From: Heliopora coerulea
Lineage: Eukaryota > Cnidaria > Anthozoa > Scleralcyonacea > Helioporidae
Length of the DNA stretch: 64,000 bases
Assembly: GCA_030142905.1 (NCBI GenBank)
Contig: JASJOG010000032.1
Coordinates: forward strand, 916,001-980,000
Reading direction: 5' to 3'
Both the position numbers and the translations under genes were made by a program. The stretch's first letter is position 1; each line of letters begins with the position of its first letter. Shown here piece after piece: positions 34,621 to 46,700 of this stretch. The notes under the pieces are model-generated. The model saw only the letters and a program-made list of their open reading frames with translations. It had not been told where the DNA came from and searched no databases.

Positions 34621-34976
34621 ACCAACTCCAGACATCCCTGAATGTTAAACAACCATATAGCAATGTAATTGTCAAAGTTGTATTCATGCTGGTTTTCTAT
34701 AGGCTTTCCACCATTTCCCAGAGATTATTTGTTTTTCCTCTATGCATGGCCCTCTTCCTCCAGCGAAACCTTTTGTGCCGTTTCAAAGTAAAGTAATAAA
34801 AGCACAGAAACACTCGTGGATACACCAAATTTATCCACGCTCACAGTCAAGGTTCACACTTATAACTGCTGACATTCTTATTAAAATGTGAGCCTAAAAT
34901 CAAGCCTCCCCCAAGCTAATGTGAATGGGGCACATTTTACCTAGGCCTGGCCTAGGATTCTAGTGTAAATGCAGCT

Positions 34977-34979
34977 TTA
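34977..34979 (+). repeat. TTA target duplication, right copy of the Harbinger element
   Basis: TTA immediately right of the right TIR, matching 31042-31044. Confidence 0.8.
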
Positions 34980-36385
34980 TTGTCTGCTTCAATCATATTT
35001 TCAGCATATAGCAAGAGTGTGAGGTACTTGACATTTGTTACCCTTATACAATGATAGTGGTGTGCTTGAAATTGAGTGCCCTTGATTTTGAGAAGACACC
35101 CATGTTATAGATAGCCTCTGTGCTAGTTGGATTATGAATTGCTTGCTCTTTGTGCTGTTCCAAAACAGGCTGTAAATTTTCACCGTCATGTCATCTATCT
35201 GCTGGAATGATTAATTTGCCTTTTAAGGCAAATCGCTAGTTCCAATTGATGATTGATATAATGGATCACTATTAGCCAGGGCTGTGATTCCTTCATCTCT
35301 GTGCAAGCACCAGAAATCCTTCCCATGTTTACACTTGCCCAAACAGCAATAAGCTGGTTATTGTATTTCTGCTGGATCAAGCCACACCGCTCTGTGAATG
35401 TATCATCAAATGTTTTGTTTATACATGCTGCTTCTATCCCTCCAAAAATCAGCCATCTTCTGGCACTTGAGGAAAAGTTCCACTGGCTGTCCACAGATTA
35501 CAACTTCACAATAAATCAGTTCCCTTTTCTATCTTGTTTTCCTTGCTTCTGATTAATCCATTACACCTGCAAAGAAATTTGCCAGTTCTAATGTCGATTT
35601 AATGTCATTTCCAACTGCCTCTGCCAGAAAATTAACAAAAATTGAGCATGCATGTTCATCATCTTTCCCTGTACTAAAGTGCACACCATTTCACCTTTGC
35701 AATTTAACTGGAAATAGAAAATCAGTTAATGGTTTTTCACCCAATACAAGAGATAATGCTGTGTTGAATAGCTGAGTGTAATTTTTATTTACCGGAACTG
35801 CAATGCATTTACTAAGTGTTGGTTGCACTTTGTTTCCCTACAAAATTTGTCTTTTGCCCATTGGTGAAGGGATCCACTTCTTATGTGTTTTTCCACATTC
35901 CCCTTATGAACATATTTCACACCAATATATTTCAATATTCCTTCCAAAGGTGGACCCCTTATGCCTTTTCTAATTGCTTCTTTACAAATTTCTCTGCAAG
36001 GATAGCAGTAATTTTGACACAAGCATGTTTGTTTGTTGTTTTTCTCACAACAACTTGAAGAGAAGGCATTGTGAATTTGGGTTGCATGCCAATCTTTCAT
36101 AACTGAAGGAATTAGAAGTAAATACTCATGTGTAATGTTCACTGCATACTTTGCATTTCATCATTGTGATGTTCTCATAATACATTTCAACCACAAAATC
36201 TTCAAAAAAAAGCTCCATTTTCTGAATGTCTTGAGACTTACTGATTCAGATTTCTTTTTCTTTGGAGTCAATGCCATAATTAATTTGTGGTTTATAGCAA
36301 ATCTCAAAGCCTTGTGAAGAAATTGAAGCGCTTTCTCTGTCATATTTAAAGCTTGCCCTAGAATGCTTTGCATACTTGCTACTAA

Positions 36386-36393
36386 AGTAATAC
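36386..36393 (+). repeat. 8-bp target duplication, left copy
   Basis: AGTAATAC. The right partner is AATAATAC at 39143-39150 (7 of 8 identical), as expected for an aged hAT insertion. Confidence 0.75.
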
Positions 36394-39142
36394 CAGTGCT
36401 GCCACTTGTAGGGGGATTCCCCTACAGTAGGGGAATTTAGCATTCTGTAGGTGGTAGGGGAAACCTATGGGGAAAACTGCAAAATGTAGGGGGATTTTAG
36501 GGGGGAAAAAATCTTCTTGAGATGAGATTGTCTACCGTCATTTCTTGCGAAAAATAGTTTACTTTTCCTGTGTTCTCACCACTTGACAAGTGCAAGTAAT
36601 AGAATCTTTCCTTCGGCTCATCTTGTGGCCTTATATGGCAATAGATCGATCAACATAAATTCTTTAACGGTGAGTCATCACTAATCTGGAATGTGCACGT
36701 GGTCACCTCAGTAAGTTACACTTCACAGCCCAGGTCTTTTTCCTTTAAGTTTTCACAATACTGTAGATCAGTCTAAGTGACAACATAGCAGTAGGCAATG
36801 CTGAAAGTAAATGAAAGAAAGTTGGGCAAGTGATTGGCTGTCCATTTCCAAACGTGTAGCTGGCAAAGCATATTGTTCACTTTGCGACAAAGATCTTGTG
36901 GCCGGGAAATCAGAATTGATTGGCCATGCAAAATCATCCAGTCACATTCGCCAGAGCAAGACTTCCAAAGACAGCTGCTATATGAGGGCCTTTCTCACCA
37001 CAACTAACGTATCAACGATCAAAGCCGAGCTGAATACCGTTGCCCTAATAGCCAGGAAGAACATTCCTTTCAATGTGCTTGACCAGCTCACGGCAACTTT
37101 GCACCACATTGCCGACGACTCAAAATCCGTAAAAGATATGACATGCAATCGGACGAAAGGAACTTACTTACTGACCGAGTGCCTCTCTGTGTATGCGCAT
37201 GAGAATCTGGTGGGGAATATCAAAGCTGCAAAAGGAATTTCGATCCTCTGCAATGAAGCTACTGATGTTTCGATGAAAAAAATGTTTTGCATAAATGTGC
37301 AATTTCTCCCATCAGATTCTTCTGAACCTGTCACTAAGCTTTACCACTTACTGCCAGTCAAAGATGGAAAGGCTGATGGTTTGTTCGAGTCCCTGCGAGT
37401 GGTGTTGGAAGAGGATGGAATTTCATGGGACAGAGTTGTCGGGTATGCATCTGACAGAGAGAACCTTATGCAAGGCCAGAACAATTCTTTCCTCACCAGA
37501 ATGAAAGAAATGGTTCCCGATCTCTTCGTGCTGAAATGTTTTTGCCATTCATTTCACCTTGTTGCTGAACATGCCTGTGCTGCCCTATCAAAAACCGCCG
37601 ATCAACTCGTTCACGACGTCTACAACTATTTTAAGAATGCACCAAACCGCCAGATGAGCTATGAAGATTTTCAGGCTTTTGTGCAATGCAAGCCACACAA
37701 GATTTTAAGCCTTGCCAAACAAGATGGCTTTCAGTGGCCCAGTGCGTCAATCGCATTTTACAACAGTGGACGGCTCTTGAGCTGTTCTTTGTCTCCGAAG
37801 CCACTGAAATGAAGTCTCCCACCACCTAGAGAATCCTCAACGCCCTCTGATCTCCATATGTGAAAGCCACATTAGAGTTCACGGATTACGTCCTCGGAGA
37901 TTTAACAGGCTTAAACAAGTTGTTTCAATCAGACAGATTCAAGCTGCACCGATTGCTGCCTGAAGTTGAGCATGTTGTTTGCATGTTTTCGCAAAACTTC
38001 ATGGCTAAGCCAAACTGGTCCATAGAGTTTGCCATCATCAATGTTGATGACGAATCTAAATGGCTGTCTTTGGATAAGGTCTATCCTGGCATCGCTGTGA
38101 CTGAGACCTTGGCAGAAATGAGGCCACACGAAAGGGAAAGCTTCCTATTGCATTGCTGCAACTGGTACAAGGAGGCAATTCGCCAGATGCAGAATTGTAT
38201 CAACCTGCCCCGTCCAATCTTGGAAGCTTTTGTCAATGTTGACCACATGGCCGTCATGAAAGGGAAGGCTGAGGTGAAATCCACTGGCATATTGGCACCC
38301 AAACTTCCAAAGCGACTTTCCCAATGCTGAGGGGTGCAAACCATCGACCGTCAGTGGTGTTCCCTGTTGGTCAACAATGACATCAAAAATGGTGGATGGG
38401 AAGCCAGAACAACACATGAATTTTGGCAAGCCATGGCCGACGTAGAGGCATACAAGGAATTAGCAACTTTTATGCTTGAAATCACAGTGTTACCCCAGAG
38501 CATGGTGGTTGTAGAGAGGACATTTTCAAAGCTGAACAACAGCAAGACGAAATTGAGAAATGCCTTGGGTGTTTGCACAATGGAGGCGATAGTGAAGGTG
38601 AGTGAGGAATTTCCCTGCAATTTCGAATCAAATAAATGCCTTGCTGAGCTCCATTCAAAGGCAAGAGTCAACTACATGAAAAAATACACAGACCAAGAGC
38701 ACAAAACTGTGGAAGACAATTTTTGACATTTGCTGGCATGGTGAACTGAACTGTTTAAACCTGAGTTGATTGTTGCCTAATTAGATTGTTAATGTAAACT
38801 TTGTTATGTATTTATTAGATTTTTTAAGTAAACTTTGTGTTAATTATAGTAATGTTAATGTTGCACTGAATACAATAAACCGTTATCAATTGAACCTGAG
38901 GTCAGTACGGGAAATTACTTTGCTTGAATTTGTACAGGTTCGACCATTCGAGGCAACCTGACAATCTTGTACCCAGGGCCTTCTCTTGTATTGGCTGCGA
39001 GGTCTGATGTAGGTGTATAGTAGGGGGGTATAGTGCTGCGTAGGGGAAAGTGGGGGAAAATCAGAGAAATGGTCATAGGGGGATGTAGGGGGAAAATGAA
39101 TGTTTTGTAGGGGAAATATGCAGAGATAGAGTGGCAGCACTG
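36394..39142 (+). mobile_element. hAT DNA transposon with BED-finger transposase
   Basis: Perfect 13-bp TIRs CAGTGCTGCCACT (36394-36406) and AGTGGCAGCACTG (39130-39142), with a near-identical 8-bp duplication. Both subterminal regions carry many TAGGGG(G) units (36408-36515 and 39010-39115). These are probably transposase-binding repeats. The element is 2749 bp. It was inserted about 115 bp upstream of the ZNF862-like hAT start codon at 36277. Confidence 0.92.
36811..38726 (+). pseudogene. BED-finger hAT transposase, two lesions
   Basis: The start codon at 36811 opens MKESWASDWLSISKRVAGKA. A BED-type finger follows (YCSLCDKDLV, then GHAKSSSHIR). The catalytic-domain motifs are KGISILCNEATDVSMKKMF (Asp), GYASDRENLMQGQNNSF and LKCFCHSFHLVAEHACAALS. 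After one frameshift near 37725, within the HKIL..RW.S.. block, the second part (37860-38330) continues in another frame. An in-frame TGA at 38328 precedes the C-terminal dimerisation domain (ITVLPQSMVVVERTFSKLNN, 38480-38540). An AATAAA lies at 38874. Only two lesions are evident, so this is one of the youngest DNA transposons in the window. Confidence 0.88.
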
Positions 39143-39480
39143 AATAATACACTCTGGGATGATTACAAGATGGCGGCTATCAACAAAGCTTCTAGTAGAT
39201 GAGCGGCTAAATTAATATCCAATTATGTACAGGATTTAAGACTCTAAAACAATTATTAATTTTTTTCCATAATTGTTTTACTAATATAGGAAATGCAATT
39301 TCAGTTCTGTAGTTTTCCCATCATGACACATTACCATGGAATCCAATTCCCTGCATACTGATCCTCCTCCCAACTGGACATCCTGTATCTCTTTATGACT
39401 TGTCATGAATCTGAACTTCTGTTGTGAGAAACCATACTCACCCACAAAACTAAGCCCAGGGTTAATTGAGTCCACTTACT
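39143..39480. other. Flank of the hAT element
   Basis: Continuation of the sequence upstream of the ZNF862-like hAT gene; includes GATGGCGGCTATCAAC near 39169. No gene recognised. Confidence 0.35.
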
Positions 39481-41060
39481 TGCAATGTATATATGCCTGG
39501 TATGTTGGTTCCAAATGGAAGGAAATTGAGTTGGTCATGTTCCTTTTTCACTTATGTGGACTCCCCAGAAGTTGATTACATTATTTGAAAGCTGAAGCTG
39601 GAAAATGACAAGACCAGCAAAATTAATGGACTTCCTAGTGGTTGTGAGTGATATCACTTTTGGAGGGGATCATAATAACTGGACAATTGATGATTTGAAA
39701 GAGCAGTTTTCAAAACAACTTGCATGGGATATACCCAACTATAATCACTTTTGACTTGGTTTATTCTGTTGAATGTCAGCAAAAGACCTAAAGGAACTTG
39801 AGCTGGTTCTTGTAACAACTTAGCCGAGCTACATAATTCATAGGTATGCCTTGAAAGACGTATTTTGCTAATGGAATGGTTAGTTCTTGTGCCATGAAGA
39901 AGGATATAGTAAATGACTTATTTAACAAGTTATTCAATCTATGATACTAATAAACGCAGACACAACTTACTTCTGTGACTGTATCCTTTTTAATGTATCT
40001 CAAATAAATTAAACAACAGAATATGACAGTTTGACTGACTATCCCAGAAACTAAAACCTCATGTTCATCATGTGATATGTGAAACCTAAAATATTCCCTG
40101 ATAATTAAAAGTTCTTGTTTCTGTAAGATATAATAATCAGCATTCGGCTAAACAGTTTTACTTGCAGACCAGTGTTTTGAGCAACTTCCACCTCTGGCTT
40201 CCTAATTTTAGTCTTCCTGAAGGGACACTTCTTGTACCAACTATTACGACCAGGACTTTTCTGGGTGTCTCCATCTGCAGGACAGTGGCTTTTGAATATT
40301 TTGTAGTAGTTGATAGGACAGCATTCATTGTCAATTGTTGTTTCAGAAGTACATTAAAACACTTAACATTCACAAGGATTTCATTGTCCCCTGAAGATAC
40401 CAGGATTCATCTCTTTCTCAGTAACAAAAATGCACAGCCAACAGCTACCAGGGAACATTCTCATCGAAAATGGAAAATTTTGTTCCAGAAAAAAAAAATT
40501 GTCTTTCTTGGGTGACTTGTGAACGACTGCCTCCCAGACTTTAAACTCATCTCCTTTCAGAAAATTTGCCAGTTTGCCAGTCTTTTTTACATATTTGAAA
40601 GTATATAAAGAAAAAGTACATCCATCTGCTATTTTTTCTTTTGACAAAACTTGTGCAAGGTTTGCTAGTTGTATTTTATATTCTGGTAAGCAATAAAATT
40701 GCAGAACTTGTTCATGTTTTCTTTGTTTATTTTGTTGGTTTTGAAATTCATTTCATCTTCACCACATCAGTCTTACACTTCCTGATGAATAACATAAATT
40801 TCTGTTATAGCACCACCACATTTGTGACCAACTTAGAGACAACGAAAAAAATTCTAAATTGCTTTTGGAATAAAAAGCAAAAAAATTTTTCAAACATGAG
40901 CAGTCTGTAACAATGGTTTCCTACAGTTAGCCTACAAGGATGCTCCCTTTTTAAGAACAGTTGGGTCATAGAATGACAAATGTCATTTTGAAAACCATAT
41001 GAAATACTTCAGGCCCATGACTTATACTAAGTCTTAATCAAATTTGAATTGTTAATTAGT
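39480..41060 (-). repeat. Divergent repeat, copy 2
   Basis: Homologous to 17350-19100 in the same orientation. The minus strand encodes DNECCPINYYKIFKSHCP followed by GRNSWYKKCPFRKTKIRKPE (about 40190-40345). Upstream on the same strand is LANFLKGDEFKVWEAVVHKS (about 40500-40575). The copies are far diverged, but the peptide similarity is better than that of the flanking DNA. Protein unknown. Confidence 0.5.
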
Positions 41061-42729
41061 GGCTGAGTTATGTAAGGTTCAACACCTGCCAGTGGGACTA
41101 GCTTCTCACATTTTTCCTTTTTATTGCCATTAACCTCTTATTGTCCAAGATATCTTCCCTTGAGGAGAGTAAAATGAAAGGGTTATACAAAAACTTGAAA
41201 TTTTTGTTGAGGATACATGTTTATTGACAATTTCTTGGTTGTAACTGTTAAGATGACTTTTTTCATGTTCCAGTAATAATAAGGACGATTTGTCAATTAA
41301 GGTGACTCTCCACCATAAATCACTTAAAATAGTCTTGGGATAAGCGTCTAACAAATATGTTTCTGTACTGTAAACCACATTATGCCCCCAATGTCAAAAT
41401 ATAATGCTAAAAAGCAAACCAACCAATAATTGAGATTTTTAATTCCTTTGATCACATCGCCATGGCAACAGTACAAAGTCTTGCTCTTGATAAAAATATT
41501 GAATAGTTAAAAACTATCAAAAGATTTTAAGACAGATTCTGATTGATGATTGGTGAAAATCTTAGCAAAATCAATTCAAAGGTCTTTGAGTTTCTATACT
41601 TTGAAGATTACAGAAGCCATAAAAAGTATATCCAAAAAAACTTTAGCTGAGGTTAATCAATTTCAGAAACCATAACTCTTAGTTATAGCAGCATTTGCAA
41701 TGGAATTAGGGTATCAGAGCAAACATACTAAATGTGGAAATGTATTTTGCCTTCTTGGCAGGTTACCCCAGTGATATGAACCATCACACTTGGGAGAGGT
41801 GTACTTTTCTTTTCAGGTGTTAATCCATCTAAATATGGTTCCACTTTAATGTTGTGGCTGCCTTAAGGGACATCGTGGGAAGTCTGAGTGACAGTTGACC
41901 CGCCTGTCACTTTTCAAAGAAAAGAAAAGTTGAAACAATCCCACATTTTACAACATCGTTATTCAGGTGGGGGTTGTATCAGGGAACCAATGGATCCCCA
42001 AAGTTTAGCAAAGATATGTTAAAAAAATTTAAATTGGCATATCACTGAGATATTTTGTAAAGATTATTGCCTAGGCTATGTTTGACATTTTGCTTTTGAT
42101 CCTGTATTAGACTTAGTATAAGTTCCCACTATTTAATGCCTGCCAAGAAATTCTGAAAAGTAGCTTGTTAACACAAATGGGTACTAGAAGTTGTGGCTGA
42201 AATGTTATGCAGTTGGTTCCTCTAAACAAGTTTTTTTTTTTATGTTCAATTTGTTTTCTGGTTAGGTTTTGCACAGCTGTCTTGCAGATAGTTAATTTGT
42301 TTTGTATGGGGATATACTGGCAGCTCACATGCTATGGTTACAGTAGGAAGAATGAAGGCATTTAATATGCCTGGTAATACCAACTTTAGATGGTATGAAT
42401 TGGAAGAAGACAAATGAGAGCTGTTTTGCAACCTTAGTAAATGGTGTTAAATCTCATAAATTTAGGGATAGAACAGAGCAGGCGACTGCCATACCACTAT
42501 TTTGGTGAATTAAGAAATACAAGTTTTAATTAGATGCACCAGTAAGCTTACCATAATCATTCAATGTTTTAATTTTGCCAAACCTTACGTTTTTCCATAC
42601 CCAAAAGCAGTACATCAGGTGTGTTTACCATAGTCACATTTTCCTAAATAAGTATGCTAATTTATACCATAAAAAAAAAATGATAAATTGAAATCCTGTT
42701 TTGTCATTGGTCATGCGAGAACACCAAAG
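41061..42729. other. Gene-less stretch
   Basis: AT-rich; small frames only, none with a signature. A short inverted motif, GTGACAGTTGACCCGCCTGTCAC, lies near 41890. Confidence 0.35.
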
Positions 42730-42737
42730 TGAATTTT

Positions 42738-43489
42738 AGAGGCAGTCCACCTAAGAACTGACCACTCAAATGTTGTGACATCACAGAAGTTCCTGAAACT
42801 TTCAATGTGAAACAGGTAACTTATATGATGAATAAAAATTGTGATAGTTTTTAGTTCAAACTTTTTTTTTATGTTTTTCAAGCAACCTTTTTCTGACTTG
42901 GTCGAGGAAGCATAAAATGATGCTTTTCAATTATGAAATTAGTATCTACTTTCAAATGCCCTAAAACTGCATGAATTTATCTAAACTTACTCAAACTTGC
43001 TGATTTTTTTTTTAATTCATGTTAGGGTAACATTTTGAAATTAAAATTGTTTGAATAGAGTAAAATTTCACTATTTGTCGGGTTTTTGAATAGACCTTGT
43101 TGACAGCTAATTCACAATACCTTGGTGATTGTAAAATTAAAATTTTTCTCTCTAGTGCATCATAATCTCAAATCCATTATATCTCCAACGTAGACTACGA
43201 AGACTAGTCTACAAGATTCAAGAATAATATTTTTGGGCAAAGCGTATTTTGCAAAACAGTGACATGATAAATATTGACTATTTTGACATTCTAAAGCAAA
43301 ATGCAAGTTCTTTTCCTTACCCTGTTGAGGTGAAGTTTTGGCTGGAGACAGCTTGAAAAGTAGAAAACACACAAAATAGAATATAGATACATTTAAGCAA
43401 ATGTGTGACAGGCTCGAAATAATCGGAATTTTTGGTTTTAGCAAAGTATATGTTTGCACATGAAATCGGCCTGACATGCTAATTAGATG
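42738..43489 (+). repeat. Left long terminal inverted repeat
   Basis: Matches the reverse complement of 48129-48860 with scattered differences. Shared landmarks: CTAATTAGATG at the inner edge, GCAAACATATACTTTGCTAA and its complement, and CTTCACCTCAACAGGGTAAG. Confidence 0.85.
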
Positions 43490-43731
43490 CCATTAAATAG
43501 TCAATCAATGTTGTTTTGGAATTCAATGCATTTTTGATATAGAAATGTCTTCTGTATTCCAAATAAGTCAGATTTCTTATATGTTCTGATATCCACCAAC
43601 TTTGGAATAAATATGTGGGGAAATAATGTAATTACAGTTGTAATTTTACGGGGTTTTTTAATTGATTTCACGAGTTGCCAATTTCACCTATAATGAACAA
43701 CCTGTGTAATAGTGTGTTTTGTCTCTTCAGT

Positions 43732-46700
43732 TTTTTGATGCGTTCACTTACACACCTTGATGTTGAGTTTCTACCATCTCAAGGAAGTATTTGTGGCTCT
43801 AGTTGTGGATTTGAAGAGTTTGTCAAATTAAATAGTTGCAATGACAATATTTCAGCGCATCTTTCCAAGTGTCAACTGTCTCGTGAGGTTGTGTCAGAGC
43901 GAGAACTTATTTTAGCAAGGTCAGGATTCTTTGAACTCGATGAAATTCAAACTAATGAGATGATCGTATACCCAAAACATTGGCATTTGCTAGGGAAGTA
44001 TTTGTGACCAAGCAAGAGTTGCCAGCACCCATCACATTCTGGAAGCAAAAGTACTATAATAGGTACTCACGTCTTTAACTTCAAGCTTACGTGCAAGGTC
44101 ACGACAATATTTGGTATAACTGTTCCCATAGAAGCTCGTAAGTATATGTAGTTATTCACAGTACATACTTGCTACTGTAGTAATGTGGATTGTGCTTTCT
44201 AATGTTAACCCTGTTGTTAAAATCAGCTGATTACAATAAACTCTCGATAAATATTATGGTCACCATCGGTACTGAAAGTAATGTCCGCAGTATTGAGAGT
44301 CCATAATAGTGAGAGTTAGTTTCTTTATATATATATTTTTAGGTAGTCAGGTGTCTGTATTAGCGGGGTCTCTGCAAGACGAGAGTTGGCTGCAATTGAC
44401 CATTTCAGTCATTGCAGAAATAAGAGAGATGGGTTGGGTGGTGGTGTACTTTTTTTCATTATTACTCTGATATTTTTTTGGCCACACCTCGATGGGGATG
44501 GTTGACAGTAATAACTGTAAATCAATATGCTATGTATCACTTTAAAATGTTTTTTGTTGCAATCATTAGCGATATGCACTCTGTGCTGCAAGAAACACAG
44601 TGAGTTAGTCAATAAAGAAGCCCAGTGGATATGCCTGTTGACCATGGTTGATGAAACATCCCACCTGGAAAGGCTGGTTGGACCATAGTTAACTATGGTT
44701 TAATTTGCTGTGATTTATAATCATTTTTTTCAACTAGACCACCTAAAAATCTTGCAATGGGAGCTATTAGCTCTCTAGCGGCTTCAACTCCTTTTCGTGA
44801 ACCACAAACACCACCATGTGCTAGCATGCCAGGTTGGACTCCAGGACCTGCATGTGCTCCCCCATCAGTCTGGAAGTACTGAAGTTGTTGATGCATAAAA
44901 TTCAGCAATGGACAAAATTGCTAGTCTTGTTAGCTAACCAATCATGAGAAACCATCTCAATGCACAACTCAGTGCTCCTTTGAAAAACATGAGCAAAGAA
45001 GAGTGACTGCACATAGTAGAAAAAGCCAGAGAGGATTGCCAACTTCTTTGTAATATCATAGCACCCAACAATGGAGAAGAGTTATTTCACTCCATGACGA
45101 CTAGTTCTGAGAATCAAAATGATGTATTTATACCTGATGACTTGGTAGTACTTACAACTGCATATAAGAATGCTGGGACAAGGAACCTCAAAAGACAAAT
45201 TCTCAGTCTGTACACATACAGATACCCAGTCAAAACACTTCAAAAAATCCATGAACCGTATGAGCACCTTTCAAGTTGGCAGATAAAGCATGCCCGTTTA
45301 CAGACTTGATCAAATGGTCCCGGTACTCTACCAGTCAAAGACAAAAAACATCACATACATCTTGACATGGCAAAGGTAGATCATTTTGTAGAATTTGTAA
45401 ACTGTCCTTACTTTTACCGGGATGTGTTTTATGGGAGTAAGATACTTACACTTAACAGCGGTGAGAAGGTTGAGATGCCCAATGTGGTAAGAATGGTGAC
45501 AAGAACAACAATGGTATGTCAATATTTTGAATACTGCTAAGAACAAGAATACAATCTGTTGAGTAGAATGACATTATTCAAAATACTTGAAGTCAGAGAG
45601 GCATCTCATCGTACTTCTCTTCAGGGTCTCAACAATACTGCTGTGGATGGCACTTCAGCATTCCAAACGCTAGAGTCGATGGTAGACACTATGGAAAAAG
45701 GAGGAATGGACAAACAGTGGTGCGTCGACACCTGTAGACATGGAAAGTGATATCTGAAAACAGAATATAGTGTCCATTGCAAAGCTAGTGAATCCGCATG
45801 TGCTGATCACCGCCGCACATACACACTAAGTGATGAAAACGATCCCAATTATGGTCAGTGCTGCTCACATCAACATAGTATAGACTCTGAACAAAATTGA
45901 ACTTGCTCTACAAGGAACATTATGGACACCATACAGCGACGAACAGCAACAAGATGTGCTCAGAATGATGTTCTTCTGTGGAAAGCACACCTATTAAGAT
46001 CGATCAAGCAAGACCTTCTTAACGAAAAAGACCCTAACACAGCACTTATAGTGATGGATTGGGTGATGAAATTTTTACAGTTAAAGTATTGGGAAAAACA
46101 ATCTGACTGGTTTGGAAAGCGAGGGCTAAGTTGGCATGTATCTACAGTAATCACAGTGAATAAAGATACTGGTGATCTGGACATTCAAACATACACCCAT
46201 TTGCTATACACATGCAAAGAAGACTGGTTTGCTGTCCTCAATTATTGAAAACACATTAAAGAGACTCAAAAGTGAAAAGCCTGAGATAAGTAAAGTCCAG
46301 TTAAGAAGTGATGAAGCTGGTTGCTACCACAACAATTATCTAATTGTGTCAATAAGGGATATTGCACAAACAATTGGAATCGAGGTAACTGGCTATGACT
46401 TCTCTGAGCCGCAATATGGTAAAGATATCTGTGATAGAATCTTATGTCCGATGAAGTCGTCTATCTGTAGATATTGCAATGAAGGACACAATGTCATAAG
46501 TGCACAACATGTGCACAGCGCTAACACAAAAATTAGTTTGTGGCACTTCAGCATGTGTCTGTACAATTGATGAGACCAAGCAAATGTTGGAAGTTAAGAA
46601 GATAGACAGCTTCAGTAGATATCACAATTTCAAGTTTGAAAAGAAAGAAGTGCATCTGTGGAGGGCATATGGAATCAGACCCGGAAAGTTGACCCAATTC

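Larger units (their letters stand above)
31045..34976. mobile_element. PIF/Harbinger DNA transposon
   Basis: The left end AGCTGTGTTTACACTA (31045-31060) and the right end TAGTGTAAATGCAGCT (34961-34976) are inverted repeats with two mismatches in 16. Both ends continue into CC-rich subterminal blocks (CTTGGGCCTGGCCTGG and CTAGGCCTGGCCTAGG). The element is 3932 bp and has the classical two-gene content: a Myb/SANT-like protein (+) and a HARBI1-type transposase (-). It is inserted in the hAT gene of 29951-36277. Confidence 0.9.
29951..36277 (-). pseudogene. ZNF862-like hAT transposase gene, split by a Harbinger element
   Basis: On the minus strand the start codon lies at 36275-36277 (MALTPKKKKSESVSLKTFRK). 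Then follow a finger-like KGNVEKHIRSGSLHQWAKDK (about 35860-35900), a block with DDEHACSIFVNFLAEAVGND and FAGVMD (Asp), and PVELFLKCQKMADF (about 35440-35740). Next comes GACTEMKESQPWLIVIHYIN (about 35250-35310). The gene is then cut by the Harbinger element 31045-34976. Downstream parts are IIQAMRIADHSTWGSDD (about 30600-30650), LNSVKALKANKFKAYTGK, and the dimerisation block ELCLCLVLSSSTAETGVSTL (about 30310-30370). The C-terminus is the acidic tail ending GPESVELDD at 29951. The canonical ER.FS of the dimer motif reads ETGVS here. Frameshifts and stops are frequent. Confidence 0.75.

Noticed and set aside
38930..38960. GGTTCGACCATTCG as a tRNA B box
   Set aside because: No A box or cloverleaf partner upstream; it is in the 3' non-coding part of a hAT element.
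40162..40515. 117-codon plus-strand frame as a gene
   Set aside because: The peptide conserved between the two repeat copies is on the minus strand; the plus frame is its shadow.
43160..43477. Minus-strand frame starting MSGRFHVQTYTLL, with a partner at 48149-48334 (+)
   Set aside because: They lie in the two inverted arms of one transposon; the match follows from the repeat and frame lengths differ.
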